Positions 7,674 through 16,347 of a stretch of DNA of 64,000 bases are shown piece by piece. Origin of the DNA: JADKFD01 sp050250665 (GTDB lineage: Bacteria > Pseudomonadota > Gammaproteobacteria > Xanthomonadales > SZUA-5); contig JBFWOF010000025.1 of the NCBI GenBank assembly GCA_050250665.1, positions 25,371 through 89,370 of the forward strand. Reading direction: 5' to 3'. The translations under genes were made by a program, and so were the position numbers. Every line of letters starts with the position of its first letter. Positions within the stretch are counted from its first letter, which is position 1. The notes under the pieces are model-generated. The model was not told the DNA's origin. It saw only the letters and a list, made by a program, of their open reading frames with translations, and searched no databases.

Positions 7674-9588
7674 GATGGGCAATCGACTGGGGGCGCTGGC
7701 AGGCGTCTTGATACTGGGTCTGGCGGGCTGTCATCAGACGCTGCAGCCGCCAACGATGCGGGCCGAGCCTGAAAGCCCGGCGCCAGCACTGCGCACCGAG
7801 CTGCCGGCCATCAGCGGCAAGCCGGTGGTCTATCAGGTGTTCACCCGGCTCTACGGCAATCGTGTCAGCCGCAACAAGCCCTGGGGCAGCATCGCCGAGA
7901 ATGGGGTCGGCAAGTTCGCCGATTTCGATGCCGCGGCGCTGGCCAGCATCAGGGCGCTGGGCACCACCCATCTGTGGTTCACCGGCGTGCCGCGGCATGC
8001 CTCGGTGGGCGACTACTCGGCATACGGCATCCCGGCGGACGATCCGGACGTGGTCAAGGGTCGCGCCGGTTCGCCCTACGCCATCACCGACTACTACGAT
8101 GTCGATCCGGATCTGGCCACGGACCCGGCCCGGCGGCTGGCCGAATTCCAGGCGCTGATCGCGCGTACCCATGCCGCCGGCATGCGCGTGGTCATCGACA
8201 TCGTGCCCAACCACGTGGCGCGCGGCTATCACTCCATCGCCAGGCCCGACGGAGTCGAGGATTTCGGCGCCAGCGATGATCGCAGCGTGGAGTACGCCCG
8301 CGACAACAATTTCTACTACGTGCCGGGTCAGCCCTTCCGCGTGCCCGAATGGCCAGCCGACTATCGACCGCTGGGTGGCGAAGCCCATCCGCTGGTCGAT
8401 GGCAAGTTCGATGAGATTCCGGCCAAGTGGACCGGCAATGGCTCGCGCGCGCCACAACCCAGATTTGATGACTGGTACGAGACGGTCAAGATCAACTTCG
8501 GCGTGCGGCCCGATGGCAGCCACGACTTCGATGCGCTGCCGCCCGAGTACGCGCAGCGCGATCTGGCCGAGCATTACGCCTTCTGGGAAGGGCGCCCGGT
8601 GCCCTCGTCGTGGATCAAGTTCCGGCAGATCGCCGAGTACTGGCAGGCCATGGGCGTGGACGGCTTTCGCTATGACATGGCCGAGATGGTGCCGGTGGAG
8701 TTCTGGAGTTATCTGAACTCGGCGATCAAGCGTCGCAATCCCGACGCTTTCCTGCTGGCCGAGGTCTACAACCCGGCCGAGTACCGCAATTATCTGCGCC
8801 TAGGGCGCATGGATTATCTCTACGACAAGGTCGATTTCTACGACAGTCTCAAACGGGTCATGCAGGATCGTGGCGGTACCGTTGTGCTGGCCGAGATCCA
8901 GGACCGTTTCGTCGACATCGACCAGCATCTGCTGCACTTTCTGGAGAACCACGACGAGCAGCGCATCGCCAGCCCGCCCTTCGCCGGCAATGCCGAGCTC
9001 GGGCGCCCGGCGATGCTGGTCTCGGCCACGATCAATCGCGGCCCGGCGATGCTCTATTTCGCCCAGGAGCTGGGCGAGCCCGGCGCCGGCGACGCCGGTT
9101 TCGGCAAGGCCAGTCGCACCAGCATCTTTGATTACTGGGGCGTGCCGACTCAGCAGCGCTGGAACAACGATGGCGCTTTCGACGGCGCTGCCTCCACCCC
9201 GGCCGAACGCAGCCTGCGCGACTACTACGCCCGACTGTTGAGCTTTGTGGCCGCCAGCCCGGCCATGCGCGGCGCCTACGCCGAGATCCACCGGGTCAAT
9301 CGCGAGCTGACGCCAGGCTACGACGATCGGGTGTTTGCCTACGCCCGCTGGAGTGCCGACCAGCGCCTGCTGGTGATCGCCAATTTCCGCGCCGACCGCA
9401 GCTATCAGTTCAATCTGGAGATTCCCCTCGACATCGTCGCCAACTGGCATCTGGACAGCGGCACGCACACCCTGGTGGAACAATTGGGTAGCGAGCTGCG
9501 AGTCCCGATGGTGGTCTCGCCGACCGGAGCCTCGGTGCCGATCACCTTGCCGCCGCTGGCGGCCTACCTGTTCGAGGTGCAGCCATGA
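7672..9588 (+). CDS. GH13 alpha-amylase family lipoprotein
   Basis: 638 residues. The start at 7672 (or the adjacent ATG at 7675) yields a lipoprotein signal with lipobox LAGC, so the enzyme is probably anchored in the envelope. All GH13 signatures are present: DIVPNH (Asp176, Asn180, His181), GFRYDMAE with nucleophile Asp335, LLAEVYN with acid/base Glu364, and ENHDEQ with transition-state Asp428. A beta-sandwich C-terminal domain ends in LPPLAAYLFEVQP. The retaining enzyme acts on alpha-1,4- or alpha-1,6-glucan; exact specificity is not readable. It is followed immediately by a GH31 gene. Its leader lies inside a MITE-like element. Confidence 0.92.
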   Translation: MMGNRLGALAGVLILGLAGCHQTLQPPTMRAEPESPAPALRTELPAISGKPVVYQVFTRLYGNRVSRNKPWGSIAENGVGKFADFDAAALASIRALGTTHLWFTGVPRHASVGDYSAYGIPADDPDVVKGRAGSPYAITDYYDVDPDLATDPARRLAEFQALIARTHAAGMRVVIDIVPNHVARGYHSIARPDGVEDFGASDDRSVEYARDNNFYYVPGQPFRVPEWPADYRPLGGEAHPLVDGKFDEIPAKWTGNGSRAPQPRFDDWYETVKINFGVRPDGSHDFDALPPEYAQRDLAEHYAFWEGRPVPSSWIKFRQIAEYWQAMGVDGFRYDMAEMVPVEFWSYLNSAIKRRNPDAFLLAEVYNPAEYRNYLRLGRMDYLYDKVDFYDSLKRVMQDRGGTVVLAEIQDRFVDIDQHLLHFLENHDEQRIASPPFAGNAELGRPAMLVSATINRGPAMLYFAQELGEPGAGDAGFGKASRTSIFDYWGVPTQQRWNNDGAFDGAASTPAERSLRDYYARLLSFVAASPAMRGAYAEIHRVNRELTPGYDDRVFAYARWSADQRLLVIANFRADRSYQFNLEIPLDIVANWHLDSGTHTLVEQLGSELRVPMVVSPTGASVPITLPPLAAYLFEVQP

Positions 9589-9806
9589 GTAGTCCGCTCA
9601 AGTCGCGCTGGCAGGCGGAGTCGCAGGGCTCAGCCCGAAGGCCAGCCTCAGGCCAGATCGCGTCACGTAGGCCGCTGCGCGGCCAACGTGACCTACGACG
9701 AATCGAAACGCCGGGACTGGGCGGAGCACCATCCGCCCACATCGACGTAGGTCACGTTGTCCCGCAGGGACTACGTGACATCGCCCAGCATCATCGGGCC
9801 CGCTGC
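9589..9806. repeat. Repeat-derived insert between GH13 and GH31 coding parts
   Basis: About 218 bp containing GTAGGCCGCTGCGCGGCC and GTAGGTCACGT hairpins related to 4200-4290. The reading frame of the GH31 gene happens to be open through it, from an ATG that overlaps the GH13 stop (ATGA). Confidence 0.6.
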
Positions 9807-12218
9807 GTGGCCAATCTTCGCTCCGTTGCCGCGCTGCTCCTTCTGCTGCTGTCGTTCTCCGCATCCGCCGCGGATTACCTAAGCCACCAGCAATCCGGCA
9901 ACAGCCTCCATATCCAGACCAGCGAAGGCGCGCTGACCCTGACCTTCCAGCAGCCCGGCGCCATCGAAGCCCATTACCAGCCCACCGGCGTCAAGCAGCT
10001 GCCGTCCTACAGCATCGCCGCCGCGCCGCCGCCGCTGACCACGGCGATCAGCGAGAGCGCCAGCCAGCTGGTGTTTGCCAGCACCGAACTGGAAGCGCGC
10101 ATCGACAAGAAGCCGCTGCGCATCAGCTACTACCGCAAGGGCGAGCTGCTGCTGGCCGAAGAGAAAGGCGCCTACGCCTTCGAGACCACCCGCGGCTTCC
10201 GTTTCCATCTGGATCCGGACGAGAAGCTGATGGGCACCGGCGAGCGCGTGCTCGGCATGAACCGGCGCGGCCATCGGCTGCCGCTCTACAACAAGCCGCA
10301 CTATGGCTACACCACCGAATCCGAGCAGATGTACTTCAGCCTGCCGGTGGTGATGTCCAGCCACAAGTACCTGCTGGTCTTCGACAACTCCGCCAGCGGC
10401 AGCGTCGATCTCGGCAAGACCGATCCAGACATCCTCGAATTCCAGGCGGTGGCCGGGCGTCTGAGCTATCTGCTGTTCGCCGGTGACAGCTACCCGGAAC
10501 TGATCCACAACTATGTGCGCGTCACCGGCACCCAGCCGCTGCCGCCGCGCTGGGCCTTCGGCAATTACGCCTCGCGTTTCGGCTATCGCAGCGAGGCCGA
10601 GGTGCGCGAGGTGGTGGCGAAATTCCAGCAGGCGGATATCCCGCTGGACGCGGTGGTCATCGATCTGTACTGGTTCGGCAAGGACATTCAGGGTCACCTC
10701 GGCAAGCTCGACTGGGACCGCGAGAGCTTCCCCAATGCAGAGCAGATGCTGGCTGATCTGAGCGCACAGGGCATCAAGACCATTCTGGTCACCGAGCCCT
10801 TCATCCTGACCACCTCCACGCGCTGGCAGGAAGCCGTGGCTGCCGGCGTGCTGGCCCTGAACGTGGCCGGCAAGCCCAAGACCTACGACTTCTATTTCGG
10901 CAACACCGGGCTGATCGACGTGTTCAAGCCGGAAGCCGCGACCTGGTTCTGGAACATCTACGCCGGCCTGATGCGCCAGGGCGTGGCTGGCTGGTGGGGT
11001 GATCTCGGTGAGCCCGAAGTGCATCCGGCCGATACCATCCACGTCAACGGCACCGCCGAGGAAGTGCACAACGCCTACGGTCACAATTGGGCCCGGCTGC
11101 TGTACGAGAATCATGTGGCCACCTACCCGGAGCGGCGACCCTTCATCATGATGCGTGCCGGTGCGCCGGGCTCGCAGCGCTACGGGATGATCCCGTGGAC
11201 CGGCGATGTCGAGCGCAGCTGGGGTGGTCTGAAGCCGCAGGTCGAGCTGGCGCTGCAGATGAGCCTGCTCGGCATGGCCTATACCCACTCCGATCTGGGC
11301 GGCTTTGCCGGTGGCGAGAGTTTCGATGCCGATCTCTATCTGCGCTGGCTGCAGTACGGCGTGTTCCAGCCGGTGTTCCGACCACATGCGCAGGATCACA
11401 TCGCCTCCGAGCCGGTGTTCCACGACGCCCAGACGGTGGCGCTGGCGCGCGATGCCATCCGCCTGCGCTATCGATTGCTGCCCTATCTGTACACGCTGGC
11501 CTGGGAGAACAGCCGCAGCGGCATGCCGCTGATGCGCCCGCTGTTTTTCGGCGACGAAAGCGACGCCAGCCTGATCGACCGCAGCGACGCCTACTACTGG
11601 GGCGATGCCTTTCTGGTGGCGCCGATCACCGATCCGGGGCAGATGAGCAAGAGCGTGGACTTGCCCCGCGGCGTCTGGTTCGATTTCTGGTCGGATGCGC
11701 GCCACGAGGGCGGGAAGACCGCGACCATTGCGGTGTCCTCGGCCACCATCCCGGTGCTGGTGCGGGCCGGTGCCTTCATTCCCATGGTGGCGCCTTTCGC
11801 CAACACCGGGCAGTACACGACCGAACAGCTGGAACTGCACTATTACGCCGATGCCAGCGTCAGCAGCGCCAGCGGCCAGATGTACGATGACGATGGCCAC
11901 AGTCGATTGGCGCCGGACAATGGCCACAACGAGTTGCTGAGTTTCTCGGCCATTCAGCAGGATGGCAGCCTGAGCATCGAGCTCAAGCGCAAGGGCGGCG
12001 ACTACCCCGGAAAGCCCGCCGTTCGGCAAATGCAGTTGGTGGTGCATGGCTGGAAGAGCGCGCCGCAGGCGCTGACCGCAGGCAGCGAAACCCTGGTCCT
12101 GGGCAATCAGACTGAGTGGGAATCGGGCGAGGCCCGTGCCTGGCACGACAACGCCAGTGGGCAGGTGTACCTGCGCTTCCCGTGGGGAGCGGACGCAGTG
12201 CGGGTGGAGCTGCGCTAG
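9807..12218 (+). CDS. GH31 family alpha-glucosidase/alpha-xylosidase, exported
   Basis: 803 residues from the GTG at 9807, which begins a standard signal peptide (ANLRSVAALLLLLLSFSASA). The same frame is open upstream to an ATG at 9585, but those 74 residues are translated repeat sequence and would bury the signal. The TIM-barrel signatures are IDLYWFGKD, GIKTILVTEPF, WWGDLGEPE with nucleophile Asp399, and WTGDVERSW with acid/base Asp467, followed by the C-terminal beta domains. It removes alpha-linked glucose or xylose from non-reducing ends, and pairing with the GH13 lipoprotein suggests stepwise breakdown of alpha-glucan. Confidence 0.9.
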   Translation: MANLRSVAALLLLLLSFSASAADYLSHQQSGNSLHIQTSEGALTLTFQQPGAIEAHYQPTGVKQLPSYSIAAAPPPLTTAISESASQLVFASTELEARIDKKPLRISYYRKGELLLAEEKGAYAFETTRGFRFHLDPDEKLMGTGERVLGMNRRGHRLPLYNKPHYGYTTESEQMYFSLPVVMSSHKYLLVFDNSASGSVDLGKTDPDILEFQAVAGRLSYLLFAGDSYPELIHNYVRVTGTQPLPPRWAFGNYASRFGYRSEAEVREVVAKFQQADIPLDAVVIDLYWFGKDIQGHLGKLDWDRESFPNAEQMLADLSAQGIKTILVTEPFILTTSTRWQEAVAAGVLALNVAGKPKTYDFYFGNTGLIDVFKPEAATWFWNIYAGLMRQGVAGWWGDLGEPEVHPADTIHVNGTAEEVHNAYGHNWARLLYENHVATYPERRPFIMMRAGAPGSQRYGMIPWTGDVERSWGGLKPQVELALQMSLLGMAYTHSDLGGFAGGESFDADLYLRWLQYGVFQPVFRPHAQDHIASEPVFHDAQTVALARDAIRLRYRLLPYLYTLAWENSRSGMPLMRPLFFGDESDASLIDRSDAYYWGDAFLVAPITDPGQMSKSVDLPRGVWFDFWSDARHEGGKTATIAVSSATIPVLVRAGAFIPMVAPFANTGQYTTEQLELHYYADASVSSASGQMYDDDGHSRLAPDNGHNELLSFSAIQQDGSLSIELKRKGGDYPGKPAVRQMQLVVHGWKSAPQALTAGSETLVLGNQTEWESGEARAWHDNASGQVYLRFPWGADAVRVELR

Positions 12219-12249
12219 TACCAACGCGGTTGCAAGTCCAGAGCTCTCG

Positions 12250-12376
12250 TAGGTCCAGACTTGTCTGGACGCTTTTCCAACCTCCACCCGGCGTCATTGC
12301 GAGGAACGTAGTGACGAAGCAATCCAGGAACTCGCGACCCCGCTTCTGGATTGCTTCGCTCCGCTCGCAATGACGC
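12250..12376. repeat. Single GTCCAGAC REP plus ATTGCGAG/CTCGCAAT inverted repeat
   Basis: A single GTAGGTCCAGACTTGTCTGG hairpin (12249-12273) is followed by a long imperfect hairpin, GCGTCATTGCGAG ... CTCGCAATGACGC (12291-12376). It lies between convergent genes and could act as a bidirectional terminator. The same long hairpin recurs at 21367-21465 and 35424-35521, and halves occur at 5490, 26890 and 63813. Confidence 0.75.
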
Positions 12377-12411
12377 CAGTTCGAGCTTGCCCTGCTCTGG
12401 CCGCGACCCAC

Positions 12412-12903
12412 TCAGCGGTTGATCACTTCCCGATGCATCGGTGCCAGTTTCGCCAGCAGCTTGTTCTGATGGCGGGTGGCGATGCCGCGGCGGTCCATGG
12501 CGATCTGCAGGTCTTCGACCAGGATGTTGAAATCGGCATGGCGTACTTCCATGCCGGCGTGGGCCTCGACCATGTCCATGCCGGTGTATGCGCAATCGCC
12601 GCCGAGTATCACGCAGACCTGCTCGGCCAGCTTGTCCTTGACCCGCTGCTGGTCGACGTTCTCGAAGAAGGGACGCATGCGCGGATCGTCGAGCAGGATG
12701 ACCATGAACTCATCCATCAGCGCGGTGATGCCGGCCTTGCCGCCGAAGGCTTCAAAGACCGGCCGCAGCTCCGGGTGAGCCGGCGCCGGATTGGGAATGT
12801 CGGCGCTGCTGCTGTCGTTGGCCGACACCGGTGCGGCGTTCAGTGCCAGTGCCAGTGCCAGGATGACTGCAGCCAGGGTCAGGGTGTGCTTGTGCATGCT
12901 CAT
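12412..12903 (-). CDS. Group 1 truncated haemoglobin, exported
   Basis: 163 residues with an N-terminal signal peptide (residues 1-27), followed by a truncated globin domain: FGGKAGITALMDEFM (helices B/E start), DPRMRPFFENVD, LAEQVCVILGG and a likely proximal His in EAHAGMEV. Group 1 globins bind haem and react with oxygen or nitric oxide. An exported version is less usual and implies periplasmic action. The Shine-Dalgarno sequence GAGGAAAG lies 4 bases upstream. It is last in a leftward block of four genes led by a cupredoxin lipoprotein. Confidence 0.88.
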   Translation of the reverse strand: MSMHKHTLTLAAVILALALALNAAPVSANDSSSADIPNPAPAHPELRPVFEAFGGKAGITALMDEFMVILLDDPRMRPFFENVDQQRVKDKLAEQVCVILGGDCAYTGMDMVEAHAGMEVRHADFNILVEDLQIAMDRRGIATRHQNKLLAKLAPMHREVINR

Positions 12904-12912
12904 GGTCTTTCC

Positions 12913-13815
12913 TCAGAAACCTACTTGGACGGAGAGATAGGCGCCGTTCTGGTCGGCGACGACGACATTGCCCAGATCGACATAGGCCAGCGTCACCGAG
13001 ATGTGGCGCGTCGGCGCCCAGGCCAGAAACACATCCCACCAGAGATCTTCCTTGGCGATACCGAGCTGATCAGGCTTGGTCCGGAATTCGGCGCCCAGGG
13101 CCAGCTGTCGGGTCAGCAGATAAGCCGCCGAACCTTCCCATTCGAAACTGCCGGAACTGCGATCGCCGCCGAAGCCGAGGATGCCGATCTGGTTGGCCTC
13201 GGTGTAGCGCAGCGTGCCGCTGAGCAGCAGGCTCTGATCCAGGAAGATCTTGGTCGCCGACAGATACACATCAGTCCCCGAATCGTCCCTGGCGCCGACG
13301 GCACGCACGATCGCGCCCTGCTTGTTGCGCTTGTGCTGGATACCGAGCGCAATCTGCGGCAGCCAGCTGTCCTGCTCCAGTACCGCATCGCCGACCAGCT
13401 TCAGCTTGGCGCCGAAAATGTCCTGTTCGAACTGGAAGCCGCGCCCCAGACCGAGTGCGGCGCCGACGTCCTGGGTATCGAAGGATTGACGGGCGTAGCT
13501 CAGTTCCAGGCGATCGTAGAAGCCGACCATCACGCCGTAGGCATTGAGGGCATAGTCGTCGACGTCGACGCGGGTGTAGAAGGCGTTGGCGCCGATCTGA
13601 TCGCGCGAGCCATAGCCGCCGATCAGCGCCCACGGCGTGAGCCCACCGCCACCCGCACCCTCGATCTGGGTAACGCCGCCGGTCAGCAGCAATTTGCCGC
13701 CGTAACCCGCCACGTAGTCCGCGTCCGCGTCCTGGGCGTAGGCCGCACTCATCTGCGCAAGAGACAGCAGCAATGCCGCTGCCAGAGCGCCGCGGCGCCC
13801 ATTCGATCTGTACAT
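12913..13815 (-). CDS. DUF3034 family outer-membrane beta-barrel protein
   Basis: 300 residues with a signal peptide ending near AAYAQ, followed by GKLLLTGGVTQIEGAGGGGLTPWALIGGYG, a hallmark of DUF3034 as I recall it. The rest alternates aromatic and polar residues in beta-strand pattern and ends in a terminal Phe (SVQVGF), typical of outer-membrane barrels. No function is established for the family. It sits 9 bp upstream of the truncated haemoglobin gene and is probably in the same transcript. Confidence 0.85.
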   Translation of the reverse strand: MYRSNGRRGALAAALLLSLAQMSAAYAQDADADYVAGYGGKLLLTGGVTQIEGAGGGGLTPWALIGGYGSRDQIGANAFYTRVDVDDYALNAYGVMVGFYDRLELSYARQSFDTQDVGAALGLGRGFQFEQDIFGAKLKLVGDAVLEQDSWLPQIALGIQHKRNKQGAIVRAVGARDDSGTDVYLSATKIFLDQSLLLSGTLRYTEANQIGILGFGGDRSSGSFEWEGSAAYLLTRQLALGAEFRTKPDQLGIAKEDLWWDVFLAWAPTRHISVTLAYVDLGNVVVADQNGAYLSVQVGF

Positions 13816-13850
13816 GGAGGAACTCCGCTGGGGTCGTTGGGTTGGTCGTT

Positions 13851-14834
13851 TCAGGGCGCGCCCAGGCGCAACATCAAGCTGTCGAAGGCCGCGGCAAAAC
13901 GTCCGCGCAGGCCATGGGGCCAGGCCGGCGCACGCAGATGGAAATCGCCCATCGCCGCGCGTTCGAGCAGATCACAGGCGCTGTCGATGGGGCGCAGTAC
14001 CCGTTGCCGGAACAGCATCACCAAGGCCATCCACAGCAGCGACAGCACGGCGCCCAGGCCCAGTATCAAGGGGCTGCCGTCGCTGTTGGCGTCGGACTCC
14101 AGCGCTGACCAGCGCAACTGTGCGGTGGCGGCATCGGCGAACAAGGGTCGGGTCCTGTTCTCGGCGGATACGCCGCGCAGTTCCGGTGAGGACTGCAGCA
14201 GGCTGTTCTGCGGATCGTCGCTGGCGTAAACGCTGATCTCCACCGGCGCCAGTCGAGCCAGTGCGGCGACAAATTCGGCGCCGATTTCATTGGCCGCAAA
14301 CAGATAGGCATCGACATTGCCGGCGCGCACGATCGGCTGGATCGAGGCCAGATACAGCCGGCGTTCGTCCAGCACCAGCCCGGTGGCCGCTTCGTGACTG
14401 TCGCGTGCCTGCTGGAACAAGGGATGCCGAGCCGGGCTGCCGCTGCTGTCGGTCCATGGGCGCGTGCCGGCAATCCAGCGGCCATCGACGGCGATGACAC
14501 CCACCAGATCCAGCCCCAGCTGCGAACGGCGCTCGGCCAGCACGTCGCTGATCGAGGCCGCATCCACGTTCTGACCGGGAATCGAACCCTGCTGCAGGGC
14601 ATCGACGATGTAGGCCATGGTGGCGCCGTCCAGCGCCAGCAGGTCGGCGCGCAATCGCAGCTGCGAGCTGGCGTTGGCTTCGAGTTGCTCCTGCGCCGCC
14701 TGCAGCAGCTGCGCCGCGCGATTCTCGTCGGCCTGCTGTTGCGAGGACTGCAGCTGCAGCGTGATCAGCCAGCAGGCGCCCATCAGCAGCGCGGCTCCGA
14801 CGAGCCCGATCAACCAGGAATGCGTTGCTTTCAT
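13851..14834 (-). CDS. Cache/HAMP sensor-like membrane protein without output domain
   Basis: 327 residues. TM1 lies at about residues 8-27, then a periplasmic Cache-like sensing region (GVIAVDGRWIAGTRPW, HPLFQQARDSHEAATGLV, LYLASIQPIV), then TM2 at about 258-277 and a HAMP-like stretch (RPIDSACDLLERAAMGDFHLR). It stops soon after, so no kinase, GGDEF, EAL or methyl-accepting domain is present. It may signal through a partner, or may act as a stand-alone regulator of the neighbouring periplasmic redox proteins. Confidence 0.78.
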   Translation of the reverse strand: MKATHSWLIGLVGAALLMGACWLITLQLQSSQQQADENRAAQLLQAAQEQLEANASSQLRLRADLLALDGATMAYIVDALQQGSIPGQNVDAASISDVLAERRSQLGLDLVGVIAVDGRWIAGTRPWTDSSGSPARHPLFQQARDSHEAATGLVLDERRLYLASIQPIVRAGNVDAYLFAANEIGAEFVAALARLAPVEISVYASDDPQNSLLQSSPELRGVSAENRTRPLFADAATAQLRWSALESDANSDGSPLILGLGAVLSLLWMALVMLFRQRVLRPIDSACDLLERAAMGDFHLRAPAWPHGLRGRFAAAFDSLMLRLGAP

Positions 14835-14846
14835 GCGCGATCGTCC

Positions 14847-15764
14847 TCAGCCGCCGACACGGGGCTTGGTCAGAACCAGCTTGCGGTCGACGCTGCCGCG
14901 CTCGGTGACCGCGATCGACTGGCTCAGCAGATTGGCGCGCGGATTCCACACGTACAGAGTGCCGCGCCCGATCGGCAGATCCTTAAGCTGGTAGCGGCCC
15001 TGTGCGTCCACGTTCGACTGGAAGGCCGTCGGCAGCACCATCACCTGGGCCTGCATGACGTGATGCACATTGCAGTTGACCACCACCAGCCCGGGCTGGT
15101 CGAAGACGTGCTCGCGGGCCTCGCCCTCGCCGTAGAAGCCCAGATCGAAGCTGGATCCGGGAGTCGCCGAAAACACGTTGTGGCGCACCGGATCATTGTT
15201 CGGAAAAGACACCGTGCTGCCCTGCGGTACCACCAGCAAGGGCGGATCGAAGGCCTTGCCTTGCGTATAGATGGTGTAGCGCCCGGGAGTGGCACGCACA
15301 TTGCCCTGATCGGGCACGAAATAGACCAGCGTGTCGCCAAGATCGCGCGGCTCGACCTTGATGCGTCCGCTGCCGGCCAGTTCGATGACACCGCTCAGCG
15401 TGCCGCGCTGGGCGGGTGCTGCTTCAGCGCTGGGAGCGGGCGCCGGTGCAGGCGCCGGCGTCGGCGTCGGTGCAGGAGCGGGTGTCGGTGCAGGAGCGGG
15501 GCTCGGTGCAGGAGCCGGTGTCGGTGCAGGAGCCGGTGTCGGTGCAGGAGCCGGTTTCGCCGTCGGAACGGAGGCCGGGTTCGGCTTGGTTGCCGGTGTG
15601 GGTGCCGTGGCGACGGGTGCTGCAGCCGGGACCGCAACTGGCGCCGGTGTGGCAGGCCTGGACTGCGCGATCGGTGCAGTATTCGTCGGGGTGCTTGGCC
15701 TCGGCGCGCTGGCGCAGCCGCTGAGTACTGCCAGGCACAGGATGGAGAGCAGGGAGAGACGCAT
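14847..15764 (-). CDS. Cupredoxin-domain lipoprotein with Pro/Ala-rich linker
   Basis: 305 residues. A lipobox LSGC (Cys17) is followed by about 95 residues of Pro-Ala-Thr linker (20-115), encoded by a degenerate repeat with a basic unit near GCAGGAGCCGGTGTCGGT. The C-terminal domain is cupredoxin-like, with His195 in PVRHNVF and the CNVHHVM loop (Cys231, His234/235, Met237), a plausible type 1 copper site. Proteins of this kind are often labelled 'methylamine utilisation protein' without evidence for that role. It heads the leftward block and lies just downstream of the sigma/ChrR-like pair. Confidence 0.82.
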   Translation of the reverse strand: MRLSLLSILCLAVLSGCASAPRPSTPTNTAPIAQSRPATPAPVAVPAAAPVATAPTPATKPNPASVPTAKPAPAPTPAPAPTPAPAPSPAPAPTPAPAPTPTPAPAPAPAPSAEAAPAQRGTLSGVIELAGSGRIKVEPRDLGDTLVYFVPDQGNVRATPGRYTIYTQGKAFDPPLLVVPQGSTVSFPNNDPVRHNVFSATPGSSFDLGFYGEGEAREHVFDQPGLVVVNCNVHHVMQAQVMVLPTAFQSNVDAQGRYQLKDLPIGRGTLYVWNPRANLLSQSIAVTERGSVDRKLVLTKPRVGG

Positions 15765-15885
15765 ATTCGCTTCCGACGCGGCCAGACACTGGCCTTCGAC
15801 GGACTACGTCCTCACGCCCGGGATTGGATGCGCCCGGGCTGCCCCGATTACAGTTCTTGACCAAGCCGAGTCGTGGCGGTCGCCC

Positions 15886-16347
15886 TCAGGTCGCGGAAAA
15901 ATAGCTCCGCAGCGTCTGCGAACGGATCAGCAGCAGCGCCCCCCGGGGCGAGCGCAGCGGCACGTGATGGCTGCCTGCGGGTGCCAGCAGATAGTCGCCG
16001 GCGCGGTACTCGACCCCGCCCTGCACGATGGATCCTTCCACCACCAGGCATTCCTCGTCAGAGCGATGATCATGCTCGGGAATGATGGCGCCGGCGCTCA
16101 ACCGCCAGAGATTGGTTTCGCTGCCAGCCTCGAGATCCTGATGCAGGCGTTTGATGCTGATACCCGGCATCAGCGTGACCCAGGTACCGCCTTCGGCGCG
16201 CACCACGTGGATGCCGGCCGCGCGCTCGAGCACGCGCTCACGCAGGCGTTCGCGCAAGGGCGCTGCCAACCTCGGCGCTTCCAGAGCAGTGCCCAGCAAA
16301 CCGGCTACCTCTGGTTCCAGCGCAAATTCTTCCTGTTCGTCAGCCAT
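15886..16347 (-). CDS. ChrR-like cupin protein, putative anti-sigma factor
   Basis: 153 residues. The C-terminal part (about 55-150) is a cupin with metal-ligand pattern HDHRSDEE (His92, His94, Glu98/99) and SHH (His127/128), like the sensor domain of ChrR. The N-terminal part (1-45) is short and lacks the His/Cys zinc ligands of the classic ChrR anti-sigma domain. The gene overlaps the upstream sigma factor by 8 bp, the usual arrangement for sigma/anti-sigma pairs. ChrR relatives respond to singlet oxygen or peroxides; the inducer here is not known. Confidence 0.8.
   Translation of the reverse strand: MADEQEEFALEPEVAGLLGTALEAPRLAAPLRERLRERVLERAAGIHVVRAEGGTWVTLMPGISIKRLHQDLEAGSETNLWRLSAGAIIPEHDHRSDEECLVVEGSIVQGGVEYRAGDYLLAPAGSHHVPLRSPRGALLLIRSQTLRSYFSAT

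Noticed and set aside
9879..12287. Very long open frame antisense to the GH31 gene (about 800 codons)
   Set aside because: It is an artefact of high GC codon bias opposite a gene with all GH31 motifs; its translation is low-complexity and has no family features.
14847..15764. Methylamine utilisation gene
   Set aside because: That label is common for this protein type, but no mau genes or amine dehydrogenase are present; a cupredoxin lipoprotein is what the sequence shows.
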